From Tritonibacter horizontis (GTDB taxonomy: Bacteria > Pseudomonadota > Alphaproteobacteria > Rhodobacterales > Rhodobacteraceae), in NCBI RefSeq assembly GCF_001518015.1, contig NZ_LPUY01000074.1:152834-216833 (forward strand): DNA of 64,000 bases. Direction: 5' to 3'. This document shows positions 45,162 through 54,348 of the stretch, in pieces. The position numbers and the translations under genes were made by a program. Each line of letters starts with the position of its first letter. The first letter of the stretch is position 1. The notes below the pieces were generated by a model, which was not told the DNA's origin, did not search any database, and saw only the letters and a list, made by a program, of their open reading frames with translations.

Positions 45162-45458
45162 TCACGCCCAGCCGTCATTCGCGATCAGGGTCTTCAGGCG
45201 GTCCTGATCGTATTCCTGTTCCAGACGCGCGGCTTCGGCCTCGGCAATGTCACCGGGGTCTCCGTCCACGCTGTAAGGATCGGCCTTGCGCCACTCTGCC
45301 AGATAGGCATCCGAGTCCTTGGCGTTTACTTTCATCGCGGCCCGGTCAATGGCCTGCTCGAAGCGTTCATCGAGCGGGCGTTTGGAGCCACGCCGCCCCT
45401 TGCCCACGATGACCTGAGCCGGGATGTCGCGCCAGTAAACGATGGTGACGTCGGGCAT
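45162..45458 (-). CDS. Small PF13769-type ('virulence factor') protein
   Basis: A 98-residue cytoplasmic protein. It starts 'MPDVTIVYWRDIPAQVIVGK', then 'SKRPLDERFEQAIDRAAMK', and ends in an acidic helix ('EAEAARLEQEYDQDRLKTL'). This matches the family labelled 'virulence factor' in databases, whose name has no functional basis here. It leads an operon with metF and the pterin-binding methyltransferase, so a role in folate or cobalamin-linked methyl transfer is more likely. AGGAAGGA lies six bases before the ATG at 45458; the longer frame to 45776 is not used. Confidence 0.8.
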   Translation of the reverse strand: MPDVTIVYWRDIPAQVIVGKGRRGSKRPLDERFEQAIDRAAMKVNAKDSDAYLAEWRKADPYSVDGDPGDIAEAEAARLEQEYDQDRLKTLIANDGWA

Positions 45459-45756
45459 TGCCGTTCCTTCCTGATACGTCCGTCGTATCGCGTTTCTAAT
45501 TCGCCAATGATCGCTGAGTGCGTCGAATTTCGACAACAAAGAGGGGAGGAGCGACCTTTCGCGACGGATGCTAGTCTTTCCCCTGCCCCGTGACCAGCGC
45601 TGGTCGCCGTCATAATATTCAACAAAATCATGAGTGGTTTGGGCCGGAGCCCTGCATTTTGGTCGTGTTTTCAAGAGCAAGCCCCTGGCACTCCCTTGCA
45701 CAGACGGAATGGCGCACGTAGGATCAAGGCAACACGATAATCGGAGGGCGTGATTC

Positions 45757-46869
45757 ATGGCGCCCAGGCGTTCCAAAGGTACAGGAGCGTTCCCCAGAGC
45801 GGTAGAGAGCCCTGTACCTGCCCGACCGGACCCGGATGCCCTCTATGCGGCGCTGGATCTTGGTACGAATAGCTGCAGAATGCTGATTGCCCAGCCAAAG
45901 GGCAGCGGCTTTCATGTGGTAGATAGTTTTTCCAAATCGGTCCAGCTTGGGTCCGGTCTGGAAAAGACGGGGCGTTTGTCCCGCTCGTCGATGGCGCGGA
46001 CCATTCAGGCGCTGCGAATCTGTCAGCAAAAAATCTCCCGCAATCGGGTCAAACGGATGCGGCTTGTGGCGACAGAGGCCTGTCGGCGGGCCAAGAACGG
46101 ACGCGACTTCATGCGTCAGATCAAGCGCGAAACCGGGATGACGATGGACATCATCCAGCCGGAAGAAGAAGCGCGGCTGGCGGTGATTTCCTGCGCGCCC
46201 CTGGTGTCGACCAAGACAGAGCAGCTTCTGGTTGTCGATATCGGCGGCGGCTCGACAGAACTGGTCTGGATTGATCTGTCCTCGATTGCGCGCCGCGACC
46301 GCCCCTCTGCGATCATGCGGCTGCACGCTGGTTTTCACAATTCCGACAGCCCCTTCCCCGCCGCCAAGGTTGTCGACTGGATTTCCGTGCCCCTCGGCGT
46401 TGCCACCCTGCGGGACCAGTTCAACGATGTTGAGGACGACGCGGCGCGTTTCGCACTGATGAGCTGGTTCTTTGAGGAAAATCTGGCCGATTTCGCGCCC
46501 TACAAGAACGAACAGGCCCGCGAGGGGTTTCAGATTGTCGGCACCTCCGGCACGGTGACAACCGTTGCGGCCTCTCATCTCGGGCTCAAACGCTATGACC
46601 GGACCAAGGTGGACGGGCTGCGAATGACCTCGGATCAGATCGACAAAGTGATCCGCAGCTATCTGGAGCTTGGCCCGCAGGGGCGCCGCCGTGATCCGCG
46701 TATCGGCGAGGATCGCCAGGCGCTGATCATGTCAGGGGCTGCAATTTTGCAGGCCTTGCTGCGCTGCTGGCCGACCGATCGCTTGTCCGTCGCGGACCGG
46801 GGTTTGCGCGAAGGGTTGCTTTATGCACAGATGAGTGCCGATGGCGTGCTTGAGGATGGGCCGTTCTGA
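45757..46869 (+). CDS. Ppx/GppA family phosphatase
   Basis: An actin-like-fold phosphatase of 370 residues that hydrolyses polyphosphate or pppGpp. It shows 'ALDLGTNSCRMLIAQ' (phosphate 1), 'VATEACRRAKNG', 'IQPEEEARLAVIS' with the catalytic Glu, and 'VVDIGGGSTELVWIDL' (phosphate 2). Only the N-terminal two-domain core is present, without the long C-terminal helical domain of E. coli Ppx, which leaves polyphosphate chain length specificity open. GGAGGG precedes the ATG. It is followed by rlmE at 129 bases, a pair seen in many alphaproteobacteria. Confidence 0.92.
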   Translation: MAPRRSKGTGAFPRAVESPVPARPDPDALYAALDLGTNSCRMLIAQPKGSGFHVVDSFSKSVQLGSGLEKTGRLSRSSMARTIQALRICQQKISRNRVKRMRLVATEACRRAKNGRDFMRQIKRETGMTMDIIQPEEEARLAVISCAPLVSTKTEQLLVVDIGGGSTELVWIDLSSIARRDRPSAIMRLHAGFHNSDSPFPAAKVVDWISVPLGVATLRDQFNDVEDDAARFALMSWFFEENLADFAPYKNEQAREGFQIVGTSGTVTTVAASHLGLKRYDRTKVDGLRMTSDQIDKVIRSYLELGPQGRRRDPRIGEDRQALIMSGAAILQALLRCWPTDRLSVADRGLREGLLYAQMSADGVLEDGPF

Positions 46870-46997
46870 TCGCCCACTGGATTTGCGGACGCGGCAGGAA
46901 TGCCTGCCACGACCCCCTGTGAAACAGAGCCCCCGCAGCGCCCTTGAACCCCGGCGCGCGAACCGTTATCTGCACCCATCCCATGGAGGCCGAGTTG

Positions 46998-47720
46998 ATG
47001 GCGAAGAAACCGACTGGTAAGAACACATCTGGCCGCGGACAGCGCGATCTGACCGTAAAGGTAAAGACTGCGCGGGGCCGGACCCTCAGCTCGACCCGTT
47101 GGCTGCAACGCCAGCTGAACGATCCCTATGTCAAACGGGCCCAGAACGAAGGCTATCGCGGGCGGGCAGCGTTCAAGATCATGGAACTTGACGACAAATA
47201 CCGGTTTCTGGTCCCGGGCGCCCGCGTCATCGACCTTGGTTGCGCGCCCGGCGGTTGGGCGCAGGTGGCCGTGCCCCGGGTCAATGCACTGGGTGAGAAA
47301 AGCGGCAAGGCGGTTGGACGGATCATCGGCGTCGACCTTCAGGAACTGGAGCCTCTCGCAGGGGCGGAATTCCACCAGCTGGATTTCATGGATGAGGGCG
47401 CCGACGACAAGGTCAAGGAATGGCTGGACGGCAATGCGGATGTGGTGATGTCCGATATGGCCGCCTCCAGTTCCGGTCACAAGCAGACAGACCACCTGCG
47501 GATCATGTCCCTGTGCGAAGCGGCGGCCTATTTCGCCTTTGATGTGCTTGAAGAGGGCGGTACCTTTGTTGCCAAAGTGCTGGCCGGCGGGGCCGAGGGC
47601 GAGTTGCAGAAGCTTTTGAAACAAAAGTTCAAAGCCGTTGCCAACGTCAAGCCGCCCTCCTCCCGCGCGGACAGTTCGGAAAAATTCGTCGTTGCGACGG
47701 GTTATCGCGGCAACGGCTAG
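46998..47720 (+). CDS. rlmE: 23S rRNA (uridine-2'-O) methyltransferase RlmE (FtsJ)
   Basis: An S-adenosylmethionine enzyme of 240 residues that methylates U2552 of 23S rRNA on the 50S subunit. The basic N-terminal tail precedes '[19 protein letters not shown]', which contains the catalytic Lys, and '[16 protein letters not shown]' (cofactor). The other catalytic residues are the Asp in '[14 protein letters not shown]', the Lys in 'FVAKVLAGG' and the Glu in '[11 protein letters not shown]'. The ATG at 46998 has GGAGG nine bases upstream; an ATG at 46983 is less likely. Confidence 0.95.
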   Translation: MAKKPTGKNTSGRGQRDLTVKVKTARGRTLSSTRWLQRQLNDPYVKRAQNEGYRGRAAFKIMELDDKYRFLVPGARVIDLGCAPGGWAQVAVPRVNALGEKSGKAVGRIIGVDLQELEPLAGAEFHQLDFMDEGADDKVKEWLDGNADVVMSDMAASSSGHKQTDHLRIMSLCEAAAYFAFDVLEEGGTFVAKVLAGGAEGELQKLLKQKFKAVANVKPPSSRADSSEKFVVATGYRGNG

Positions 47721-47932
47721 CGAAACAACCAGCGCGACCGTCTGGCGGTCAGGGATCGCACGGCGAGGTCCCTCATTTCCAGAATCGCCTCACTGCCTGC
47801 ATGCGATGGTTTCCGTTTCCCGGCCGCGTGCCAGCGGACGGCAGAGGGCGCGCTGGTGCGGCTCTCGGACATGCTTGCAAGTTTCAGCAGGCGTTGACGT
47901 GCTGTCGGCGCATTGGAATTGGCACTGGTCAT
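47717..47932 (-). CDS. Small basic hypothetical protein
   Basis: A 71-residue frame with GGGGGA six bases before the ATG. It is rich in Arg, Ser and Ala ('[20 protein letters not shown]' and the end '[14 protein letters not shown]'), with no signal peptide and no recognised domain. It overlaps the end of rlmE by four bases in convergent orientation. It could be real or a chance frame; codon usage cannot decide at this length. Confidence 0.3.
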   Translation of the reverse strand: MTSANSNAPTARQRLLKLASMSESRTSAPSAVRWHAAGKRKPSHAGSEAILEMRDLAVRSLTARRSRWLFR

Positions 47933-48035
47933 GTAAGGTCCCCCGGTTCACTCACCAAGGGAGAGTTTCGGCGGGGGGCGTGCCGTTCCGGCGGCGCAAT
48001 TGTGGCGAAATTCGTGCCTGTCCGAACAATTCAAT

Positions 48036-48914
48036 TCAAGCGTCGCGGGTGTCCTTTGCTGCAGCCGCCCGATCCGTTTCCAGCACGCCGTTGATTTCGG
48101 CCCCCAGGATCAGGATCGCCGCATTGAGATAGAGAAAGATCAGCGCTGCCATCGCGCCGGCCAATCCGGCATAGGTGGCGGAATAGCTGGCAAAGCTGGA
48201 AACATAGAACGCAAACCCAAGGCCAGCCGCCCACCACAGGACCAATGTCGTGGCGGCGCCGGGAAAAATGCGCCGTATCGTCGCGCGCTGCGGCAGCAGC
48301 ACCAGATGGTACAAAAAGACCGCAGCAATCGGCACCACCGCGACAACCAGGCCACTGGCCCCGTTTTCCCATCCGCTCAGCACATCGAGATCCGGGAAAA
48401 ACCGTCCCAGGAACCGGGCAGCAAGGGGCAAGAACAGCTCGAAAAAGGCGGCCAATAGCAACCCGACACCACCAAGGATCACAAGTCCCACAGAAATCAA
48501 CCGGTGTTTCCAGAACGGCCGCGTTTCCTCCTGGCCATAGGCGCGCAGCATCGCGACCCGGATCGCGTCAACTCCATTGGATGCAAAATACAGCGCCAGA
48601 ATGCCCCCAAGGGTCATCAGCCCGGTGCCAGAGGTTTCAAGGACCGCATAGACCTCTCGTGTGATCGGTTTGGCGACCGAAGGGGGCCAGCTGCCGAAAA
48701 CCAGATTGACCACGTCCTCGACCACAATCCGATGCGACAACAGGCTGGCAATCGCCCCGCTGAGCGACACCGTAAACAGCACAAACGGAAACAAGGCCAT
48801 CATCATCGACATGGCGATATGGCTGCTGAGCACCCAGGCGTTCTTGCGGTTGAAGCGCGCCACCGCGCGGCGCAATACCTGCCACACCTGCGTGCGTTTT
48901 TGTCCCTTGGCCAT
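48036..48914 (-). CDS. YihY/BrkB family inner-membrane protein
   Basis: A polytopic membrane protein of 292 residues with about six hydrophobic helices. It has the family blocks 'SSHIAMSMMMALFPFVLFTV', 'GILALYFASNGVDAIRVAML', 'FFPGA'-type loop ('RRIFPGAATTLVLWWAAGLG') and 'SYSATYAGLAGAMAALIFLY'. The family was once called ribonuclease BN by mistake and is now of unknown transport function; the 'virulence' label from Bordetella does not apply. An AAGGGA site five bases before 48914 fixes the start. Confidence 0.88.
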   Translation of the reverse strand: MAKGQKRTQVWQVLRRAVARFNRKNAWVLSSHIAMSMMMALFPFVLFTVSLSGAIASLLSHRIVVEDVVNLVFGSWPPSVAKPITREVYAVLETSGTGLMTLGGILALYFASNGVDAIRVAMLRAYGQEETRPFWKHRLISVGLVILGGVGLLLAAFFELFLPLAARFLGRFFPDLDVLSGWENGASGLVVAVVPIAAVFLYHLVLLPQRATIRRIFPGAATTLVLWWAAGLGFAFYVSSFASYSATYAGLAGAMAALIFLYLNAAILILGAEINGVLETDRAAAAKDTRDA

Positions 48915-49216
48915 GACGGTCCCTTGTGTGGTTTGTGCGTGGTTTGATTGCATTTGCCCGTGATCGGTGGCCGTGGTGTGTGGGGTCGCCCTTAAAGCAG
49001 CCCCCCTGATACAGCCCCCGGTCGGCACAGGTCGTATCCGGACCGAAAAATTTGCGACATCAGGATGATCGCGACCCGCCCTCCGTCAGCCGCCTGCCCT
49101 TCGCGTTTCGGAGCCGCTGTTCCAGAAGGGTTTCGGTTAGTTTAGAAATCGAACCTTGAACATGCAACGCTTGCATTACATGCATGTTACAAGATCTTGG
49201 TTCGAGGGGCATATTT
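48915..49216 (+). promoter_or_regulatory. Divergent region with palindromes before the ABC-FtsX-AttH operon
   Basis: No gene is visible. Close to the rightward operon lie ATGCAA-CGC-TTGCAT (49162-49176) and ACATGCATGT (49178-49187), two palindromes side by side, 30-55 bases before the ATG at 49217. They overlap the place expected for the promoter and look like operator sites for an unidentified regulator. Confidence 0.45.
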
Positions 49217-49879
49217 ATGCTTTTGTCTGTCAGTGGCCTGACCCATCGGTATCCCGGCCAGTCGCGCAATGTTCTGACCGGTGTCGGCTTTGACCTGGCG
49301 CGGGGCGACAGCGTGGCGCTGACCGGGGAAAGCGGTTCCGGCAAAAGCACCGTGTTGCATTTTCTCGCAGCCCTTGACCGACCGGATCAGGGCCGCATCC
49401 TGTTTGACGGGCACGACATCGTGCCCCTCGCGGACAAACCCGCAGCCGCCCTGCGTCGCAGCCGGATCGCGCTGGTTTTTCAGCAGTTTAATCTGGTTCC
49501 GGCGCTTACGGTGGCGGACAATATCGCCCTTCACGCGCATCTGGGACAGCGATTTGATCCGGAATGGACCCAGACCCTGATCCGCCAATTGGGCTTGGCC
49601 GAGCTGGTCACCAGATACCCGGAACAGATCTCTGGCGGGCAACAACAACGGGTTGCGATCGCCCGGGCGTTGGCTCTGCGACCGGATCTGCTGCTGGCGG
49701 ACGAGCCGACCGGCAATCTGGATGAAACTGCCAGCGCCGAGGTTCTGCGCCTGATGTTCAGGCTTGTGGCCGAGGCCGGAAGTGCCCTGTTTCTGGTGAC
49801 CCATTCGCAAAACATCGCCCGTCAATGCGCCCGTCGGCTGCATCTGAGCGGCGGCACAATCCGGCCCGTCGGCTCATGA
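49217..49879 (+). CDS. ABC transporter ATP-binding protein (LolD/MacB-like)
   Basis: A cytoplasmic ATPase of 220 residues. It has Walker A 'GESGSGKST', the Q-loop in 'VFQQFNLVPALTVADNI', the signature 'ISGGQQQRVAIARALALRPD', Walker B 'LLLADEPTGNLD' and the H-loop 'LFLVTHSQNIAR'. These mark the MacB/LolD/FtsE group, which works with FtsX-fold permeases to extract or move lipids and proteins by mechanical motion instead of importing solutes. A GAGGGG site seven bases before 49217 sets the start. Its stop overlaps the permease gene by four bases. Confidence 0.92.
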   Translation: MLLSVSGLTHRYPGQSRNVLTGVGFDLARGDSVALTGESGSGKSTVLHFLAALDRPDQGRILFDGHDIVPLADKPAAALRRSRIALVFQQFNLVPALTVADNIALHAHLGQRFDPEWTQTLIRQLGLAELVTRYPEQISGGQQQRVAIARALALRPDLLLADEPTGNLDETASAEVLRLMFRLVAEAGSALFLVTHSQNIARQCARRLHLSGGTIRPVGS

Positions 49880-52293
49880 TCCTGACCCTGCGGGTGCTGC
49901 TGAGCCATTGGCGACATGCGCCGCTTCAATTGGGTTTGCTGATCCTCGGTCTGGCCCTTGCCACCGCGCTCTGGTCGGCGGTTCAGGCGATCAACAGCGA
50001 GGCGCGTGCGTCTTATTCCCGCGCGGTAGAGCAGCTTGGCACCCGCGATCTGCCCAGCCTGACCGCCCCGGACGGCGACATTCCGCTGGCGACCTATGTC
50101 GCGCTGCGCCGGGCGGGGTGGCAGGTGTCGCCGGTTCTGGAAGGGGTCTGGACCCCCGCCAAAGAGTCGCTGACCCTGCTGGGCGTTGATGTCCTGAGCT
50201 ACCCGGGGGCCGCATTGATGGCGCAAACGACACCCGCCACCGGACTGGATCCTCTTGCCGTCCTGCGCCCGCCCGGCACGCTCTATGCGCATCCCGACAC
50301 GCTGGCGCATGTGCTGCAGGACACAGGGCCGCGCGTCATGGCCCTGCAAGAGCTGCCGCAGGGCATTGTCCTGACCGATCTTTCGGTTGCCGAGAGGCTG
50401 CTGGGGACATCGGGCCGTCTCAGCCGCATACTGATCCTGCCGGATCAGCCCATGGGGCTTTTGCCGCTGACCCAGCTGGTGCCAGAGCTGGAGCTGAGCA
50501 CAACGGACGACGGAGCGCTTGGTGATCCGCAGCGATTGACCCAGAGTTTTCACCTCAACCTGACGGCGTTTGGGCTGTTGGCGTTTGGCGTCGGACTGTT
50601 CATCGTTCAGGGCAGCGTCACCCTCAGTGTCGAGCAACGGCGCGGCACCATTCACACCCTGCGCTGCCTCGGCGTGCCGGTCGCCACACTGATACAGGCG
50701 CTCCTGCTGGAGTTGGTGTTGCTGGCGCTGGTTGCCGGTGTGCTTGGTCTGGTGCTGGGCTACATCGTTGCCGGTTTTCTGCTGCCGGATGTCAATGCGA
50801 CGCTGCGTGGGCTATATGGTGCACCGGTCGCCGGCGCGCTGTCCCTGCGTCCCGGCTGGGTCCTGTCCGGGCTTGGGATGGCGCTGGCCGGCACGGGTCT
50901 GGCCGGGCTTCAGGCCTTGCTGACCCTGAAACATATGGCGACACAGCTGACCCAGGCGAGCCAGGCCGTCGCACGCCGCCGGGCGGGCCTGATCTGGATA
51001 TGGGCCATTGTGGGCCTCTTGTTGATCGGGCTTGCTGGGGGAATGCTTTGGGGCGGAAACGGCCTTGTGGCGGGCTTTGTCGGTCTTGCGGGCCTGATGC
51101 TGGGCTGCGCGCTGTTGTTACCGCCGAGCCTCTTTTGGGCGCTGACGTTCTGGCTGCGGATGACCCGTCGTCCTGTCCTGCGTTGGTTGATTGCGGACAG
51201 CCGCTTGCAACTGCCCGGCCTGTCGCTGTCCCTGATGGCGCTTTTACTGGCGATTGCGACCAATATCGGTGTCGGCACCATGGTATCGAGCTTTCGGCTG
51301 ACCTTTACCGGCTGGATCGATCAGCGGCTCGCCGCTGACCTCTATGTCGAAGCGGCAGGACCGCAACAGGCGCAGGCGATATTGACCTGGGCAGAGGCAC
51401 GGGGCGCGCGCAGCTTGCCGCAATACCGCTGGACAACCCGAAGCGCCTCGGCGCCGCTGCTGCTGTATGGCGTGGTCGATGATCCGCTTTACCGGCAGAA
51501 CTGGCCGCTGCTGCGCAGTCTTCCCGACGCATGGGATCGCTTGCACAGCAAGGGCGCGGTCCTGATCAACGAACAATTGGCCCATCGCGCCGACCTCGCC
51601 CCCGGAGACATGCTGGCGCTCGGACCAGACTGGTCTGCCCGGATCGTGGGGATCTATTCCGACTATGGCAACCCGGATGGGCAGGCGATTGCCGGGATTA
51701 CGACCTTGCAGCAACGGGCGGTCCCCCTGACCTTGCGGCGCATCGGTCTGGTGCCGCCGGACGGCGAAACACCCGAAGGGCTGGCGGCCGCCCTGCGCCA
51801 GGACCTGGCCCTGCCCGCAAGTGCCATCCTGGCCAAGGACCGGATCCGCGCGGCATCTGTGGCGGTGTTTGACCGAACCTTTGTGGTGACCGCCGCCCTC
51901 AACGTGTTGACCTTGGGAGTTGCCGGCTTTGCGATGCTCACCAGTTTTCTCAGCCAATGGAGCAGACGACTGCCGCAACTCGCGCCGGTCTGGGCCATGG
52001 GCGTCAGCCGCCGCCAACTTGCCGGGCTCGAGCTGTTGCGCAGTCTCGGTCTGGCGCTGTTGACCTTCGTGCTTGCGCTGCCGCTGGGCCTTGGTCTGGC
52101 CTGGGTCCTGCTGACTGTCATCAATCTGGAGGCCTTTGGCTGGCGGCTGCCGATGTTCCTTTTCCCGGCGGACTGGGCGCGTCTGCTGGGCCTGACAGGG
52201 GCGGCAGCCGGGATTGCGGCGCTCCTGCCGATCCTGCGCCTGCTGCACATCCCTCCGGCCCGCTTGTTGGGAGTTTTTTCAAATGATCGCTAG
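49876..52293 (+). CDS. FtsX-type ABC transporter permease
   Basis: A large membrane protein of 805 residues with ten or so hydrophobic helices in two FtsX cassettes. A short N-terminal helix (about 10-36) and a periplasmic domain (about 40-230) precede three helices (about 235-365). Four central helices surround a second periplasmic domain (about 485-670), and three C-terminal helices end at 'RLLGVFSNDR'. This is the layout of the permease for a lipocalin-type partner as in the attachment-gene ABC systems of Agrobacterium. Translation is coupled to the ATPase gene (ATGA) and overlaps the next gene by 11 bases. The substrate is unknown, probably a lipid or lipoprotein. Confidence 0.88.
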   Translation: MILTLRVLLSHWRHAPLQLGLLILGLALATALWSAVQAINSEARASYSRAVEQLGTRDLPSLTAPDGDIPLATYVALRRAGWQVSPVLEGVWTPAKESLTLLGVDVLSYPGAALMAQTTPATGLDPLAVLRPPGTLYAHPDTLAHVLQDTGPRVMALQELPQGIVLTDLSVAERLLGTSGRLSRILILPDQPMGLLPLTQLVPELELSTTDDGALGDPQRLTQSFHLNLTAFGLLAFGVGLFIVQGSVTLSVEQRRGTIHTLRCLGVPVATLIQALLLELVLLALVAGVLGLVLGYIVAGFLLPDVNATLRGLYGAPVAGALSLRPGWVLSGLGMALAGTGLAGLQALLTLKHMATQLTQASQAVARRRAGLIWIWAIVGLLLIGLAGGMLWGGNGLVAGFVGLAGLMLGCALLLPPSLFWALTFWLRMTRRPVLRWLIADSRLQLPGLSLSLMALLLAIATNIGVGTMVSSFRLTFTGWIDQRLAADLYVEAAGPQQAQAILTWAEARGARSLPQYRWTTRSASAPLLLYGVVDDPLYRQNWPLLRSLPDAWDRLHSKGAVLINEQLAHRADLAPGDMLALGPDWSARIVGIYSDYGNPDGQAIAGITTLQQRAVPLTLRRIGLVPPDGETPEGLAAALRQDLALPASAILAKDRIRAASVAVFDRTFVVTAALNVLTLGVAGFAMLTSFLSQWSRRLPQLAPVWAMGVSRRQLAGLELLRSLGLALLTFVLALPLGLGLAWVLLTVINLEAFGWRLPMFLFPADWARLLGLTGAAAGIAALLPILRLLHIPPARLLGVFSNDR

Positions 52294-53398
52294 GGCTTAT
52301 CGGGCAGTCTTCGCCTGCATTTCAACTGCAATCCTGGGTATTGTTTTCCCAGCACTTCCAGTGTCTGCACAGACCCAAGGCTACGCGGACCTCGGTCGCG
52401 CGGCAACGGGTTTTGCCGTGCCGACGCCGGGCGTGCCTTTGCAATTCCCGGCGGATCACGGTGCCCACCCCGACTATCGGATCGAGTGGTGGTATCTGAC
52501 GGCGAACCTTCAGACCGAAACCGGCGAAGATCTGGGGATACAATGGACGCTTTTTCGCTCCGCACTTGCGCCGGGCGAAGGGCCGGCCTGGCAAAGCCCG
52601 CAGATCTGGATGGCCCATGCCGCCGTCACCACACCCAGCGACCACCATTTCGCCGAACGTCTGGGACGAGGCGGAACCGGGCAAGCCGGGGTCGAGATCG
52701 CGCCGTTCACCGCCTGGATTGACGACTGGGAACTCCGTGCGCCCGATGCCTCGCTCGACCGGCTGGCCGTGACCGCAAGATCCGAGGACTTTGCCTATGC
52801 GCTGGACCTCGCGGCGGATGGGCCGCTGGTTCTGCACGGCAGCGACGGCTATTCGGTCAAATCGGCGCAGGGTCAGGCCAGCTATTACTACGCGCAACCC
52901 GCCTATCAGATCACCGGGCAGATCACCCTGCCGGACGGTTCGCACAGGGTTTCCGGCACGGCCTGGTTGGACCGGGAATGGTCAAGTCAACCCCTTGCGC
53001 CCGATCAAAGCGGCTGGGACTGGTTCTCGTTGCGGCTCGACAGTGGTGAGGCGCTGATGGGCTTCGTCCTGCGCAGCGAACAGGGCGATTTCACCTCCGG
53101 CACCTGGATCACTGCTGACGGAACGGTTGAACCCCTGCACCCGGAGGAGTTCCAGGCTGCGCCCCTCGCCTGGTCCGAGGTCGCCGGGCGGCAGATCCCG
53201 ACTCGCTGGCACGTCACGCTTGACTCTCGCCAACTCCGGGTCGAGGTGGGCGCGCTCAATCCGCAGGCCTGGATGGGAACATCCTTTGCCTATTGGGAGG
53301 GGCCGGTCACGGTCTCCGGCAGCCACACGGGTCGCGGATATCTGGAAATGACCGGCTACGGGGAACTGCGCTCCAACAGTCCCTCGAACCGGAAATAG
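52283..53398 (+). CDS. AttH/CrtC-like lipocalin protein, exported
   Basis: A periplasmic protein of 371 residues. Residues 1 to about 29 are a signal peptide ending 'LPVSAQ'. The rest is the double lipocalin fold of AttH and carotenoid 1,2-hydratase: 'YRIEWWYLTANLQTETGEDL', 'WQSPQIWMAHAAVT', 'YYYAQPAYQITGQI', 'GTAWLDREWSSQPL', 'WDWFSLRLDSG' and 'YWEGPVTVSGSHTGRGYLEM'. In AttH-type systems this protein works with a linked FtsX-type exporter; it is not expected to be a true hydratase, since no carotenoid genes are near. A GGGAG site precedes the ATG. The 3' end overlaps the convergent TAXI gene by 43 bases. Confidence 0.88.
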   Translation: MIARAYRAVFACISTAILGIVFPALPVSAQTQGYADLGRAATGFAVPTPGVPLQFPADHGAHPDYRIEWWYLTANLQTETGEDLGIQWTLFRSALAPGEGPAWQSPQIWMAHAAVTTPSDHHFAERLGRGGTGQAGVEIAPFTAWIDDWELRAPDASLDRLAVTARSEDFAYALDLAADGPLVLHGSDGYSVKSAQGQASYYYAQPAYQITGQITLPDGSHRVSGTAWLDREWSSQPLAPDQSGWDWFSLRLDSGEALMGFVLRSEQGDFTSGTWITADGTVEPLHPEEFQAAPLAWSEVAGRQIPTRWHVTLDSRQLRVEVGALNPQAWMGTSFAYWEGPVTVSGSHTGRGYLEMTGYGELRSNSPSNRK

Positions 53399-54348
53399 GC
53401 GCGCGCGGCACGGTGCAGCGGCGCGGTGTTGAAATCCTCCACCATCCGCTGTTGGTCGAGTGAGGCAAAGCCGGGATGCGCCCGCCGCAGCGCCGCGAGA
53501 TCCGTGATGATGGTCCGAACCAGCGCGTTCACCACGCGCAAGCCCTGCTGACGGGTGGTGACCAGGGTTGCGGCAAACCCGAAGGATTTCACCGGCTCCC
53601 TGTTGCCCCGATAGAGGTTTGCCGGAATTTCAGCAAAGCCATAAACATCGCTTGCGGCGATAATCGCCCGCAGACGCGGGTCATCGACCGGAACCAGCAC
53701 AGAGTCACAGGCGGTGGTTGCATCCTCGACCGAGGCTGACGGATGCCCCACCACATAAATCATTGCGTCGAATTCACCGGCGCAGAGGGCGGCGGACTGG
53801 CTTTCTGCCGGCAAGTCGGACACCTGGGCAAAACTGTCCAGGTCCCATTCCAGCGCCGTCATCAGCACCTCCATCGTGGCGCGCTGGCCAGACCCCTTGT
53901 TGCCGATGTTCACACGTTTGCCACGCAGATCGGCAAAGGACGCAATGCCGGCATCCGCGCGCGCCACTACGGTAAAGATCTCCGAATGCAGCGAGACCAG
54001 CGCGCGCAGGTCGGAAAACGGGACCCCTTCAGATAGCAGTGGCGATCCGTGATAGGCCTGCGCCTGCCAGTCGGACTGCACAATGGCGAAATCCAGCCGT
54101 CCCTCGCGCAGCGCCTGTAAATTGGCCAGAGATCCGCCGCTTGGTTCTGCACGGCACCGGATGCCGTGGCGGCGACGGTCCTTGTTCAGCAGCCGGCAGA
54201 TCGCGGTTCCCATCGGGTAGTATAACCCGGACACCGCGCCCGTGCCGATGGTAATGAAATCCTCGGCGGTGACCCGCGTGGACATCAAACTGATGCACAT
54301 GAGCGTTCCCAGTACCCATCGCGATACCGTTTTTCGCAACGCCCGCAT
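53356..54348 (-). CDS. TAXI family TRAP solute-binding protein (orphan)
   Basis: A periplasmic binding protein of 330 residues. It has a signal peptide ending 'TRVTAE' (about residue 28), then 'FITIGTGAVSGLYYPMGTAI', 'SGGSLANLQALREGRLDFAI', 'GKRVNIGNKGSGQRAT' and 'LCAGEFDAMIYVVGHPSASV', all TAXI hallmarks. TAXI proteins usually work with a fused DctQM-type permease, and none is adjacent, so it either serves a distant permease or acts as a sensor. The start at 54348 has GGGAG upstream. Overlap with the attH-like gene makes antisense transcripts possible. Confidence 0.88.
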   Translation of the reverse strand: MRALRKTVSRWVLGTLMCISLMSTRVTAEDFITIGTGAVSGLYYPMGTAICRLLNKDRRRHGIRCRAEPSGGSLANLQALREGRLDFAIVQSDWQAQAYHGSPLLSEGVPFSDLRALVSLHSEIFTVVARADAGIASFADLRGKRVNIGNKGSGQRATMEVLMTALEWDLDSFAQVSDLPAESQSAALCAGEFDAMIYVVGHPSASVEDATTACDSVLVPVDDPRLRAIIAASDVYGFAEIPANLYRGNREPVKSFGFAATLVTTRQQGLRVVNALVRTIITDLAALRRAHPGFASLDQQRMVEDFNTAPLHRAARAYFRFEGLLERSSP

